From Ypsolopha sequella (taxonomy: Eukaryota > Arthropoda > Insecta > Lepidoptera > Ypsolophidae), in NCBI GenBank assembly GCA_934047225.1, contig OW203984.1, forward strand, positions 9,495,201 through 9,559,200: DNA of 64,000 bases, in the 5' to 3' direction. The position numbers and the translations under genes are program-made. The first letter of the stretch is position 1, and the number at the start of each line of letters is the position of its first letter. Shown here in pieces: positions 21,409 to 32,401 of the stretch. Under the pieces are notes generated by a model that ran no database searches, was not told where the DNA came from, and worked only from the letters and a program-made list of their open reading frames with translations.

Positions 21409-21836
21409 CATTAGCTACACTTTTTCATGCCTACATTTAATAGTTTACTATGAAAGTGGTATTTCTAACCATAATGTTTATTGACTACAACTTTAAAAGA
21501 CGTACTCATGCTCTAAAACTAAACATACCGCCTATTTTAATTAATTGTCAGTGAAACAAGACCACCAGTTCAATTCACAGTAGACACTCCTAGCGCTAGC
21601 AAATGCATTGCACGGTCATTTATTTATGTGATTTTAAAAATACATTTACAGCGCATCTATTGGCTGGGCTTGTGGCATAGGTAGCGTCGTGTACTATGCA
21701 TACTAGAGACACTTTGTTGACTAAAATATCACTGAACATAATATGTTTCAATATATAAACATTTTTCTGACTAACCGCTTAGTTAGAAGCAAGTAAATAA
21801 GCAAGGTAACTAATAAATTCTCTGTTCTATTCTATA
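21409..21836. other. Non-coding stretch
   Basis: About 430 bases, nothing recognised apart from the flanking duplication at its left edge. Confidence 0.3.
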
Positions 21837-22670
21837 CCTACATATACTGACGCCTGTCTCCCAGAGGGGTCGGCAGAGACTACAGATTTCCATCTGCTAC
21901 GATCCTAACACACCTCTTTCGCCTCTTCCACATCCATCAATCTAATTAGACAAGCTCTTCTATTCCGGGTACTTTGACATTGCCCTTCTTCAATATCTGG
22001 CCAATTTGGTCCTTCTGGGCTGGCCTGGTCAAGCCCTACCTTCCACTTGCGCACCATAAATTTCTTTCGTCACTCTATTTTCCTTCAGCCTCCCTACGTG
22101 TTTAAACCACCGAAGCATTCCTTTTTCTATACTAGTCACTACATCTTCTTTCAGGCCGCAACGATCCCGTATGTCGATATTTGTTGCTCTATCATTCAAT
22201 GTTAAACTACACATACTCCGTAAGGAATGCATTTCCACACTGTGATCACTCTACTTTGATCTCTTTTTACCATACCCAACATTCACTACCACACATAAGA
22301 GTAGGAACCAATACTCCATTATGAATCGCCAATCGTGCCTTTGCAGTCACATTTTGGCTAACACTATACAGATCTTAAGATAAAGTTGCGGAAGCTGGAA
22401 ACTGGAGATAGAACTCGTCCATACGAACTACTTTTCATCGAAAAATTATGAAATCGGGAAAAAGAATACAGTTATCTCATACATTTTGTGAGGGTAGATA
22501 TGTAAATTTTCTATGGAACAGGTGATTTTAAAGAAGTGCAGGGCTCCGTTCACTTTATTTTTTGCATTCACTCTCCTTTCAATTTCACCGTCACACTTTT
22601 CTTCGCGCGTAAATAGACAATCCAGATAGACAAACTCGTTAACCTGCTCTCCTTGTCCCAACACTCGAAT
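21837..22670 (-). pseudogene. RTE-like LINE reverse transcriptase fragment, interrupted
   Basis: Minus-strand blocks in order: EQVNEFVYLDCLFTREEKCD and GEIERRVNAKNKVNGALHF (22664 to about 22546), an unrelated insert, then NVTAKARLAI, MEMHSLRSMCSLTLNDRATN, IDIRDRCGLKEDVVTSIEKG, RVTKEIYGAQVEGRA, and a 3' part encoding STRNRRACLIRLMDVEEAK and RSRWKSVVSA. This is the same family as 7815-8629. It retains the IDIRDRCGL segment that the 8-kb copy lacks, so the two copies are independent. Stops, frameshifts and the insert at about 22362-22535 make it dead. Confidence 0.85.
22362..22535 (-). repeat. Inserted repeat, inverted partner of 22672-22860
   Basis: Contains CACTATACAG...ATAAAGTTGC, AAACTGGAGATAGAACTC, AGAATACAGTTATCTCATAC and CTATGGAACAG. 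The reverse complement of the same series occurs at 22672-22860. It splits the RT reading frame between the GALHF and NVTAKARL blocks. Confidence 0.8.
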
Positions 22671-22671
22671 C

Positions 22672-22860
22672 GCAAAAAAAAAAACGCTGTTCTATAAAAA
22701 AGTTACATAGCTACCCGACCAAAATGTATGAGACAACTGTATTCTTTTTCTCAATGTCATAATTTTTTCCACGAAAAGTACCTAGTTCGTATGAAAGAGT
22801 TCTATCTCCAGTTTCCGGATTATTGCAACTTTATTTTAAAACCTGTATAGTGCTTTTCTC
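22672..22860 (+). repeat. Inverted partner of 22362-22535
   Basis: Reverse complement of the insert above, with CTATAAAAAAGTTACATAGC, TGTATGAGACAACTGTATTC, AGAGTTCTATCTCCAGTTTC and CCTGTATAGTG. Identity is visibly below that of a recent duplication (several substitutions and a few indels). Confidence 0.8.
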
Positions 22861-24198
22861 AAACAATTTGAGGCAATAAAAGAAATTATTTTGCAAAAGG
22901 ACAATATTTAATAGAAATAAATAAACTCAAATCGAAAAAAAATACTTTTTTTTTCGTTATCTGAACGGTGTCTTGTAAATTGGGCCAAAAACAGCGCAGA
23001 ATCGCAGTGTTATAAAATAATATTTATTCTTACATCGTACTATCTATTATAACATCCGTTTTCAACATCGGACAAAATAAAGGTACTTGTAAAACCCTTT
23101 TGTAGTCTATTTTTGTAGCGACAAGCTGAAAATAATTGATGGCTGTATTAGGCTTGTGCTTGCTCGGTCATTTCGCGGTTCAATCCGATCTCGTACAATC
23201 ATCAAAACGTACTAGTTCGTTCAATTATTAATATTAGTACGTGACTAGTTATGTGTTCCGCTCACCTTAAGTTTTGTCCTATGCGACGCCATGCGGTTTG
23301 AATCGAGTCAATGATTTATCTTCATCTGTAATTACTAGTTTTATCGAATGAATTCTCCTTATTTAGATACTTGGACAAATAAAAACGATTAAGAAGACTC
23401 AACCAAAATAGTAATTTAACTTTTGAAGGTCTGGCATAGGGTACAAAATTGTCTCGAATCTCTTTCCGTTTCTTCTCAGTCTTTCGTTCATGTATCGTTT
23501 TCTTTGTCTCATTCTGTACGATTGAAATGTACTAGAAGACCGATTAGAAAGATCCGTACAGAATAGTTCTTTCTCGTTCACTCACAGGAATCATGTCTTA
23601 ATAGAACTGTACTACACAAGCCTAGGCAGAATGTAAAATGAGCCGCTCAATAAACCGAGTGCATTTCCACGAATTTGAATATGACTATTGATTGAATCGA
23701 TTATCACGTGTAGTCTATTAATAGGTCCTTCAACTGTGTCGACTGTCTGTGTTTTAAATAAAATATGTGAACAAATGTAGGTCTCTTGTATTGATTGTGC
23801 CCTTTAAATGTCAATAAATCAAGTATCGAAAAATAAATGTCTTAATCTTCAGCTATCACGGTCAGATTGTAGGCTAAGTTGTTGACAAATGTCAGGCATG
23901 TGTAGCCTTTGTTTTCCATGGGTTAGACGCTTAGCTTTATTTTGTATACTTATACTTATAACTATACTTAAACATTCGTAACTGAACATATAACTCATTA
24001 TTGCACCAAATTTATGAAACTTTTTTTAAATTTTGTTTATGTAAAGTTAATGACAGTGTGGCAATGTAAGTAAGCGATAAGTACGGGTATACCCTGTATG
24101 TATCTATCTCCCTTGCGTGCACAACTCCGTGGCTTTACCGAACTGTATCCTTCACATGAATAATAATGTACCTTGGGTCTCTTGACACATCCGTTTGC
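22861..24198. other. AT-rich DNA without supported features
   Basis: About 1.3 kb. The 60-codon ORF at 23399-23581 (-) is arginine-rich but unrecognised. Confidence 0.4.
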
Positions 24199-24919
24199 TT
24201 AAGGTCCGTTTCGCCAAACATGCTCTCGCGTTTGGACAATTTAGCATATTAAAACAAAATATTTTTAACAAATAAAATTTGTGTAGGTAGTTATGGAGTT
24301 TAACTACATTATAATTTTTCAGATTTCACACAAGTATCACAAGCATCGGGAAAAAAAATCGGAAAGATCACTAAAATCACAAAAAATGTAATTTAGCGTT
24401 GCAAACAGAAAAAAATATTTTTTTTTTGTTCCAAATTGAAAAATATTTTTTTACGTAAAGAGTTCAAAGTACGTTATTCACATAAAATATTAATATTTTT
24501 TTCCTTTCGTTATTTAAAAAGAAATACACAAACTTCCAAATTCTTTTTGCGTCATTTTTCTGTACAGGAAAAATGTTGAATGTTTGAGTATTTCTTTTAA
24601 AATAACGAAAGGAAATAAAAAATAATAAAAATCTGTAAAAGCTACTTTAATTTCTTTGCTCTATAAAAAAATATTTTAGTTTGTAGTTAGATCAGTAGAC
24701 TGATCATACTAGTTCCTAAGCCAAATTACGTTTTCCGTGATTTTACTGATCTTTCCGATTTTTTTTCTCAATGATTGTGATGCTTGTGTCAAATCTGAAA
24801 AATTATAAAGTAGTTCAACCGCTGAACTACCTACACAAATTTTATTTGTTAAAAATATATTGTTTTAATATGCTAAATTGTCCAAACGCGAGAGCATGTT
24901 TGGCGAAACGGACCCTTAA
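24199..24919. mobile_element. Large foldback element with TTAA ends
   Basis: Arms of about 220 bp: the left one runs TTAAGGTCCGTTTCGCCAAA, CATGCTCTCGCGTTTGGACA, ATTTAGCATATTAAAACA, AATAAAATTTGTGTAGGTAG, TATAATTTTTCAGATTT and AAAATCGGAAAGATCA; the right one is its reverse complement with few changes. A second, inner pair (CCTTTCGTTATTT / AAATAACGAAAGG) lies in the loop. The outer ends are TTAA on both sides (24199-24202, 24916-24919), as expected for a piggyBac-like target. An ORF (24771-24971) crosses the right arm and is not real. Confidence 0.85.
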
Positions 24920-25185
24920 TGTTAATGAACAAGCAGATGCTTGTAATAATGGCAAGATTAATAGTCAATAAAATGTTGAATTACGACACACATTAGCTAC
25001 GCATATGTGTTTGATGCTTGATGGCAAAGGATAAGTAAAGACTAATAGTTACTGATGCGTCTTTGTAGATGTCCATCAGCCTTCCCAAGATTCCTCTCTT
25101 GGTGGTCCTCAAGGACACAAGCTGGGCAGGCCTGTTCTCCCCCGAATAACTTCGAGGCGTGTGCGAGTAAGATGGTGGTTTCTTC
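24920..25185. other. Short spacer
   Basis: Holds a minus-strand ORF (24993-25190) with a GC-richer centre but no recognisable family. Confidence 0.3.
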
Positions 25186-25702
25186 CACAATCAAGTCCGT
25201 CCGTCCGTATGTCACAGCCTTATAACTTTAGCACCGTTAATGATAAGGACATGAAATTTGGCACAAAAATAGCATTATTTTGCCCACATATTACGGTGTA
25301 AAAAAATATGTAAAGTTTGGTATGTTCATTGGTTTGTTGGTATGGTATTGTACAAAATATGTCCAAAACAAAAGTGAGAAAAATACAAAATATTATCCTA
25401 AAAATATAATATGGGTATCAAATTGTAGATATTAAAAAGCTAATTGTAAAAATATTTACTGGCACTGGTTTCGAGAAATCTTTTTAAAAACCACAAAAAT
25501 ATGTATGTCCCCCCCCCCTTATCTCCGAAACTGGCTGACCGAAAATTATGAAAAAAATCATGGTAATATGTGTTTACATAAAGATTACAGGAAAAATAAA
25601 GCGGTTGAGAAATTAACGAAAAAAAATGACAAAATTAAATTTATTATCCACAATACGGAGCCCTAGTTACGCGAGTCTGACTCGCACTTGGCTGGTTTTT
25701 TT
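25186..25702 (+). repeat. Dispersed repeat, GACTCGCACTTGGCTGG family, 5' truncated
   Basis: Begins in the CCGTCCGTCCGTATGTCACA block, continues with ATGAAATTTGGCACAAAAAT, and ends GAGTCTGACTCGCACTTGGC followed by a T run. The GGGTTCCGTAC start seen in the 57-kb copy is missing. Confidence 0.75.
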
Positions 25703-26654
25703 TACTTGGTACTTGAGGAGTTATTCGTCAGACAATGCTTTACTTAACTTGTCTTTAAATTAAGTAATGATGAATTTAATGGCGTTTATCACGAAAAATT
25801 ATAAAAAAATATACCTAAGGGGCTCCTCATTCCAAAAAAACCTCGAATAAATTGCTCGAAAGAATGGTTCACCCATTCTTCCAACATTACCAATGACATC
25901 AATATTTTTTATGCTGCCTAGACAAATAAAGTCATATTCTAACGATTTCTAACTAATCAATCGTTTCCGATAATGACTTGTCTGGGTAAACAAAGTAACG
26001 ATTTGGTCGGAAAACTTTTTCTCCTTTTATTTTTACAAGTAATTTTATCAAGTAACGCAAACATGTTTTTATGATGAATAAAGTTGTCTGGCTTATTCAT
26101 CTATTTTTGAAAAGTTCAAGCATTTGTTTCATGTTCCATAAAATGACTTTAAGTTCAAATAAATGTTGTTTCCGAAAATTTTTGTATTTTTATATTGTAT
26201 AATTTTTTTTTAATAATCGTACAAAAGAAATTCTGGATGAAAACAAAAACACAATTTACTTGATAACACAATTAACCCAACTAATATATAAACATAATAA
26301 TTAAGTTCTTAATACTAGTTATCTATCACACAAGCATTATGATTAATTTAAAAGAAATTCTCCTAAATCACATCACTCAACATCAGATCTAGACACAAAA
26401 ATGAAAAACACATGTTTTTAAGTTCTCAAAGCAAGTTCTGGGTTTTAATAAACATATCCCTTATTTTTAAACAATTTAAAAACCGATAAAAACAACGAAA
26501 AAGTACAAAAGTGTGGTTATTTTCTTTACTCCTTACACGTAAAGAAAAAGACAGAGAGTCACTCTTCTGGGATAAGAGCGCCTGAAGATCCGTGTATCAA
26601 GTTAAGGTGATTATCCGCAGCTTATTTTTGTTGACGACAGATTACAACAAATTG
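25703..26654. other. AT-rich DNA, no gene
   Basis: About 950 bases upstream of the 69-bp array; nothing recognised. Confidence 0.4.
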
Positions 26655-27206
26655 GCTTCGGGTCGCCTCGCCATTACACCGAAGTAATCGGATGTAATGA
26701 GCCAGTTTTACTGATCCCTGTTAGCTTCGGGTCGCCTCGCCATTACACCGAAGTAATCGGATGTAATGAGCCAGTTTTACTGATCCCTGTTAGCTTCGGG
26801 TCGCCTCGCCATTACACCGAAGTAATCGGATGTAATGAGCCAGTTTTACTGATCCCTGTTAGCTTCGGGTCGCCTCGCCATTACACCGAAGTAATCGGAT
26901 GTAATGAGCCAGTTTTACTGATCCCTGTTAGCTTCGGGTCGCCTCGCCATTACACCGAAGTAATCGGATGTAATGAGCCAGTTTTACTGATCCCTGTTAG
27001 CTTCGGGTCGCCTCGCCATTACACCGAAGTAATCGGATGTAATGAGCCAGTTTTACTGATCCCTGTTAGCTTCGGGTCGCCTCGCCATTACACCGAAGTA
27101 ATCGGATGTAATGAGCCAGTTTTACTGATCCCTGTTAGCTTCGGGTCGCCTCGCCATTACACCGAAGTAATCGGATGTAATGAGCCAGTTTTACTGATCC
27201 CTGTTA
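26655..27206 (+). repeat. Perfect tandem array, 8 copies of a 69-bp unit
   Basis: Units start at 26655, 26724, 26793, 26862, 26931, 27000, 27069 and 27138; a four-base start of a ninth unit follows. By eye all eight are identical. Each unit contains CATTACA-CCG (18-27), a loop AAGTAAT and CGG-A-TGTAATG (35-45): a 10-bp stem with one bulged A. An alternative stem pairs CTTCGG (2-7) with CCGAAG (25-30), overlapping the first. The array has no unique spacers and no ORF. It is far more GC-rich than its surroundings. Confidence 0.98.
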
Positions 27207-27303
27207 GCTTCTGTCAATTATTATTGAACCCAATTTTATTTACTTTAACAAAAAAGTCTTTGTTGAAATTAAACTAAAATGTCTTCTAAAGCTGGATGAT
27301 AGC

Positions 27304-27531
27304 TAGTCATACAGTGGCGTATATAAAAAATATGAAATAATTTAAATAACACTTTGAAAAAAAAAAGTTTGTATAAAAATGTTCACTCTAGGGTAGGCAG
27401 TGCCGACCCTGGCGTCATACAAACTTTTTTTTGAAGTGTTATTTAAATTTTATCATATTTTTTTATTGTCTATCTTGACCTTCTGATTGCTTTTCCGGAA
27501 AAAAAGTTCTATGCACGCCACTGTAGTCATG
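27304..27531. mobile_element. hAT-like MITE with 8-bp target duplication
   Basis: Element 27312-27523 has termini CAGTGGCGTATATA and GCACGCCACTG, long internal complementary arms (TTTAAATAACACTTTGAA / GAAGTGTTATTTAAA), and is bounded by TAGTCATA (27304-27311) and TAGTCATG (27524-27531), an 8-bp duplication with one mismatch. The left arm carries a deletion relative to the partial copy at 28223-28340. Confidence 0.85.
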
Positions 27532-27552
27532 TATATTATAATAATACAAAAT

Positions 27553-27703
27553 AGGACATGTGCTCTTAATATTTTTTTTCAAGCCCATCCCTTTATTAGT
27601 ATGGGAAAACAGAACGAAATTTTGGTTATTTAGGATGTGTTATTGATTAATTACAAAGCCTCAACATTTGATTTCGTCATGTAATGAGAGTCCATGGACG
27701 AAT
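27553..27703 (+). repeat. Dispersed repeat, copy 1 of 2
   Basis: Shares about 145 bp with 38887-39032: ATGTGCTCTTA, CCTTTATTAGTATGGGAAAA, AAATTTTGGT, AATTACAAAGCCTC and ACATTTGATTTC, TGGACGAATA. Function unknown. Confidence 0.75.
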
Positions 27704-27775
27704 AACTGTGACTACGTAAGGTCAGATGCCAACTTCAAATGACCATTTCACATTATATATATTTAAGTATGATAC

Positions 27776-28165
27776 TTGACGGCTGAGGGTCTCAAACGGC
27801 GTATATACGTAGAGCTGGCTGAATGCTACATTTTTATGCCTTTTGCTGTAGAGACCCTGGGGCCGTGGGGACCAGACGCAAAGCGCCTATATAAGGAAAT
27901 ATCGTCGAGGTTGGTCAACGCTTCCGGAGACTCAAGGGCTGGGACCTATTTTGGTCAGCGAATACAGCGAGGCAACGCCGCCAGCCTATTGGGTACTCTC
28001 CCCGATGATGGCGGTGATCTGGCTCACATATTTTATTTGATCTAGAGCCCGCTATGAGACAGACAGGTTGGTATTTGTTTTTGTTTTTCTTATTATATTT
28101 TATGTAATTTTAAGTTAGTTTTATAAAAAAAATATCATTATTTATATGTTATTTAAGTTTATCAA
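27776..28165 (+). pseudogene. Retroelement C-terminal tail plus 3' UTR, copy 4 of 6
   Basis: An open frame of 89 codons reads MPFAVETLGPWGPDAKRLYK then EISSRLVNASGDSRAGTYFG, QRI, QRGNAASLLGTLPDDGGDLA and HIFYLI before a TAG. The SLAI residues between GQRI and QRGN, seen in the 50-kb copy, are deleted in frame. The 3' UTR ends ATATGTTATTTAAGTTTAT. It is the best-preserved member for the whole tail and has almost the same 3' end as the minus-strand copy at 55950-56096. The upstream polymerase is missing, so the ATG at the start of the frame is incidental. Confidence 0.7.
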
Positions 28166-28340
28166 TCTTTGTTGAAATTAAACCAAAATGTCTTCTAAAG
28201 CTCGATGATAGCTAGTCATGCAGTGGCGTGCATAGAACTTTTTCTGGAAAAGCAATCAGAAGGTCAAGTTCGACAATATAAAAAATATGAAATAATTTAA
28301 ACAACACTTTGAAAAAAAAAGTTTGTTTGAAAATGTTCAC
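28166..28340 (+). repeat. Duplicated flank plus partial hAT-like MITE
   Basis: TTTGTTGAAATTAAACCAAA, ATGTCTTCTAAAGCTCGATG and ATAGCTAGTCATGCAGTGGC repeat the sequence at 27253-27319 almost exactly, including the MITE's own target-site flank. The MITE left arm is fuller here (GTGCATAGAACTTTTTCTGG) and the right arm is missing. Confidence 0.8.
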
Positions 28341-28744
28341 ATTGTTCACAAATGTTATTAAAACCTGAAATAAGTATGATACACTACATAAATACGTACA
28401 ATACATATATACTAGTAGCTAGAGCTGCTGAGCTGCAATTGGGTTGGTTGACAATCAAGTACATATCGAACAATGAAATTCTGAGCTCTACACGGTATAC
28501 TAGCAGAATAGCAGGATGTTTGCATGCCTTCCAGCTACAGTTAATAATAGTTTCATTGCTGTTGATTGATAAAAGTCGCCGACAATCCATTGCACACAAG
28601 CAGTGCAAACAATTTAGTCTTTTGGTGGTCTAGCAATGGCCTAGACCTATGCCACTAAATAATAAATTTTAACTGTATGTGTAACATGTAACCATATATT
28701 ATACAGTATAACATAATATATTAATAATAATAATGTTTATAATG
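28341..28744. other. Non-coding stretch
   Basis: About 400 bases; ORFs at 28352-28633 (+) and 28384-28608 (-) overlap each other on opposite strands and have no recognised motif. Confidence 0.3.
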
Positions 28745-29296
28745 GCTGGCGCAAAAGTAATGTCATAATTTGAATTGGCTGCCATTTTGTACAAATGAAA
28801 AAATAGGAGCTCTGTTTTCATAAAAAGTTTATTTGAAAGTGTAGAAATAATGACATTACTAGGAAAAAATTATATCGCTCAAATGGCCACCTCCCGAGTT
28901 GATGCATGATTGCGCTCGTTTTACGGCATTTTAAATTGTTGCTCGCAAAACATCTGGCTATCTGGCACCAAATTGGCGATTTCTTCTTCTGTTGTCTTTC
29001 AAGACTTTCAAGGTTCGTAGTTTGTTGTGGTAAACGCGAGATTTTAAAAAACCTCAAATGAAGAAGTCTGATGCTGTTGGATCTGGCGATCTGGACGGCC
29101 AGTTAAACGAGAGATCAAAATTTGTCAAATAAGCAGTAATAATAATTCCACGTTTTTGAGGTGTGTATCGCTCCATGGCTTATTGACAACTAATTCTCTA
29201 TATATCTACATGATAATTGTAAAAGCACAGTGACATTTGGCGCCATCTGCAAAAATGGCAACCAATTCAAATTATGACATTACTTTTGCGCCACCT
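28745..29296 (-). mobile_element. Internally deleted mariner-like transposon
   Basis: Inverted ends TGGCGCAAAAGTAATGTCAT on the left and ATGACATTACTTTTGCGCCA on the right, with the match extending about 40 bp. The minus strand encodes WPSRSPDPTASDFF, then ISRLPQQTTNLESLERQQKK and ARCFASNNLKCR, AIMHQLGRWPFERYNF. WPPRSPDLTP.DFFLWGY with a downstream QRV...R...C....GGHFE tail is the C-terminal catalytic segment of mariner-family transposases. The N-terminal DNA-binding half and the first catalytic aspartates are absent and a stop follows DFF, so the copy is dead but keeps both ends. Confidence 0.85.
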
Positions 29297-29879
29297 TGTA
29301 TAAATCATAAATTATCCTCAAGTCTCATTTAATTCTATAAATGTTTATTTGCGTAAAGAGAACTTAAGATTAGTACATTCAAAAGGATCCTACGGCTAGT
29401 GAAAATGATTTTTTGCCTAAACTACAAAAGTAGCCTGTATTTAAGGCAAATTTGTATGGAAAATCGGTCAATGACCTTTGCGCATTTTGTAGTGGAACCC
29501 GTACCAAAAAGACAGTAAGATTAAGATTGACGTATTGTTTTCTTTTGAGGTGTGAAGTTTTTCCACTTGCCACAGATTTTAGGAACATAAAGTTTCACTT
29601 GCCAAATATTTTAAAATATATGGAAAGTGTACTTCGTACACAATATACGGGTTCGGTCAACAGGTAAGTTTTCCAAATACACTTCAACGAATGGTTACCC
29701 GGGATTAAAAAATAATTCTCCAACTTCATGTCATTCAGCTCACTAGCCCCAGCCGTGTGCTGTGTTACTGAAGTTTTTATAAAGGTTTCAATTTTTAGAC
29801 GGAACCCTAAAACGCAATTCTTATGTTTAATTTTTTTTAATATTATTTACACTATAACAGCTTTTAAAGTTTTTTAAAA
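29297..29879. other. AT-rich DNA
   Basis: About 580 bases. ORFs on both strands around 29379-29667 overlap and are not supported. Confidence 0.35.
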
Positions 29880-29971
29880 AAATATAAATATACTGATAAA
29901 TAAGATATACAAATATAAGGAAATCTCAAGATATATCTGTATATCTTATTTATTAGTATATTTATATATTT
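29880..29971. repeat. AT-rich hairpin, about 32-bp arms
   Basis: AATATAAATATACTGATAAA-TAAGATATACA pairs with TGTATATCTTATTTATTAGT-ATATTTATAT with about one mismatch; loop about 26 nt. Could be a MITE remnant or a transcribed hairpin. Confidence 0.75.
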
Positions 29972-32397
29972 TTAAAATTCTTATGTATGGAATTTATGTT
30001 ATGTCACAAGAATTTTCTCAAGTACATAATAGGTATATGTTTAAACAAAAAACAATTGCAGTTTTCCAGATATATAAGTATTTCAACTTTGGATCGGCAT
30101 TAACGGAATTAAAAAAATTAATATGATATACCAGTATGTACTAGCACAGATCATATAGTACTAGTAACAATGATATAAAATCAATTTTGTAACATTTTTT
30201 GTAAAAATAACAAACTTTGAATCAAGCATGATATATCACGAATATAAGCAAGGTTTTTTCTCTTTTACCGTTATTTTTTCCATGTTACTAGGTTTTAGCG
30301 TCAATTATTTCTGTCTCACGGTACAAAGAGGATCCTTTATATCTTCTCTTCTTTTGACATAATACCCTTCAATTTATCTTATCGCGGCAAATAGAGCAGT
30401 ACTACTTATCTGTAGAACCCGTCTCGCATACGCAAAGAAAACTCAGCATTACGAGTACGACATTACCCCAAAGATTTCAAAAGTTTAGATAAACCCTGGC
30501 ACCTAAAATCTATTGCATTGTTTTTGAACGTGTGCGTTAACATAATGCCGACGCGCGCACACTTATGAGTGCGCAATTTGTTTACCTACGGTCAGCAAAC
30601 TGATCAGACTACTAAATTTGTAAAAATTCAAAACTTTAAGTGCACTTAAAGCCTCCAACTATCACTGTATTCAGATGAGCACTGATTCCAAACGTGTGAG
30701 CGTCACCCATTTAAAAGTGGAGACATTTTGGTGCTGTCATACTACGTACAGTGAGGGCTTATCTTTACTTTTAAGATCTTTGCATTACCCCAACAATTTC
30801 TCTGGTTATCTCAAATTCATTAGGACAGAATGACAGAACCTACCAGTAAATTTCTATTGTTATACCTAGATTAACCGGTTAAAGGGTTAAAGACCTCACC
30901 CATATCACGCAGTTACTAATAGCGGCAAACCTCTAACCGTGACAACGGCCGAAAACCCTGTTCATTATCTCCAAGTCACTTTACAGGGTAGCATCCCCAA
31001 ATTTCATGCTAACTACCTCCACATTTGGTTTAAATCTGGAATTCGGGAGCGTTGGTGTGATTTAACATTTTGATTTCAGTGTTACTTCTGTGCTTGTTGT
31101 TACGTCACACGTTTTAGAGTTCATTACGTAACTAGCTTTATTTGTTATGTAACAAAAGAGTTGTCTGAGAGCTGGATCATTGATCGTTTTCTAGACTAGA
31201 CCTTTCGCTGTATATGTATGTTTGTACATTTGGATATTAAAATGGTGAGTCACTGAAGTCGGGTAATTCCCATAGCGTTATTTTTTTTTTTTTTTTCAGA
31301 ATATAAACGTCATTTTTGGTCATAGTTTATTAGTCATTATTTTAGTACATAAGTTAACCATTACTTTTTAATGATTTTTTAAAGAATTGTCCAATATGAC
31401 GTCACTTGAGAATTTTAGTCATTATACTGATTTTGATGTGATTTTGATTGCTTATAAAAAAAGTGGTCTGTCTCTGTCTGCCTACTCATCTGTCATCCAG
31501 CTAGATATTCTGAAATGCAAGCGAAATAAATACACACTATCTTAAGAATATCTATGATTTACATAATGAAATTGCTGTTTTTTATGGAGAATTTGAAGAA
31601 AACTCAATTTTCACTACTAAAATTTTTGTATTTTTTTTAGGAATTGCAAATCAAAATTATGTAATTTCTTTTGTGTATGAATGAGACACTATTAAGCTAA
31701 CAGCAAAATTAATTTAATTTTTGAAAAGTGTCAGCTGTAAAAAAATATAACGAATCTTATAATGGAAATAGATGGCATTTAGGACGAACTGTTTTTGAAG
31801 ATTTAATTTGTATAATCAAACTAAAAAAAAAACGAAATTTAGATGTAAAACCTTGAAATCAATTTTCAAATAAAAGACAAATAATTAAATAAGCTATTGA
31901 ATTACAGGAATTATGAACTCATGAATCTGTAAGAAAATTTCAGCGATTTCATATGTAAAGACCTATTATAAGAACAGATGGACGTTGCAATTTATATAAA
32001 CCTTTTCGTTTGTTAACATGTGTTCAACCAAAATTTTCTGTTACGCGATAAATCTGATGATCACACGGCTTACGAAATAATTAACAATATCTTCTTCGCA
32101 AACTAAATTCAAAGACTTACTTCTAAGGAGTGTCTTTACAAAGCATACTTCCCTTTGCCTTTGTTTTGTGAAACAAAAATGATTCATAATACTTGAGAAT
32201 AAAGTACTAGGTTCAGTGAAGAGGAAAATAAGGCAGAATGTTATATGTAAATCCGATTATAAATCTAGGAATTTCCGATGCACAGTATGTACTGAATCGT
32301 ATTTGTTACATAGATAAAGGATTACTTTAAAACGAATTGTTATTGCTACAGTTTGGAATTTCAAATTGAACTTGGGTTTTATGGTTTTAATTGTTAA
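29972..32397. other. 2.4 kb of AT-rich DNA without recognisable features
   Basis: No ORF above 60 codons, no repeat partner in the window, a run of about 18 T at 31280-31298. Nothing else seen. Confidence 0.45.
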
Positions 32398-32401
32398 AGG
32401 C

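Noticed and set aside
26655..27206. Possible CRISPR array
   Set aside because: The units are contiguous and identical with no unique spacers, there are no cas genes, and the genome is eukaryotic.
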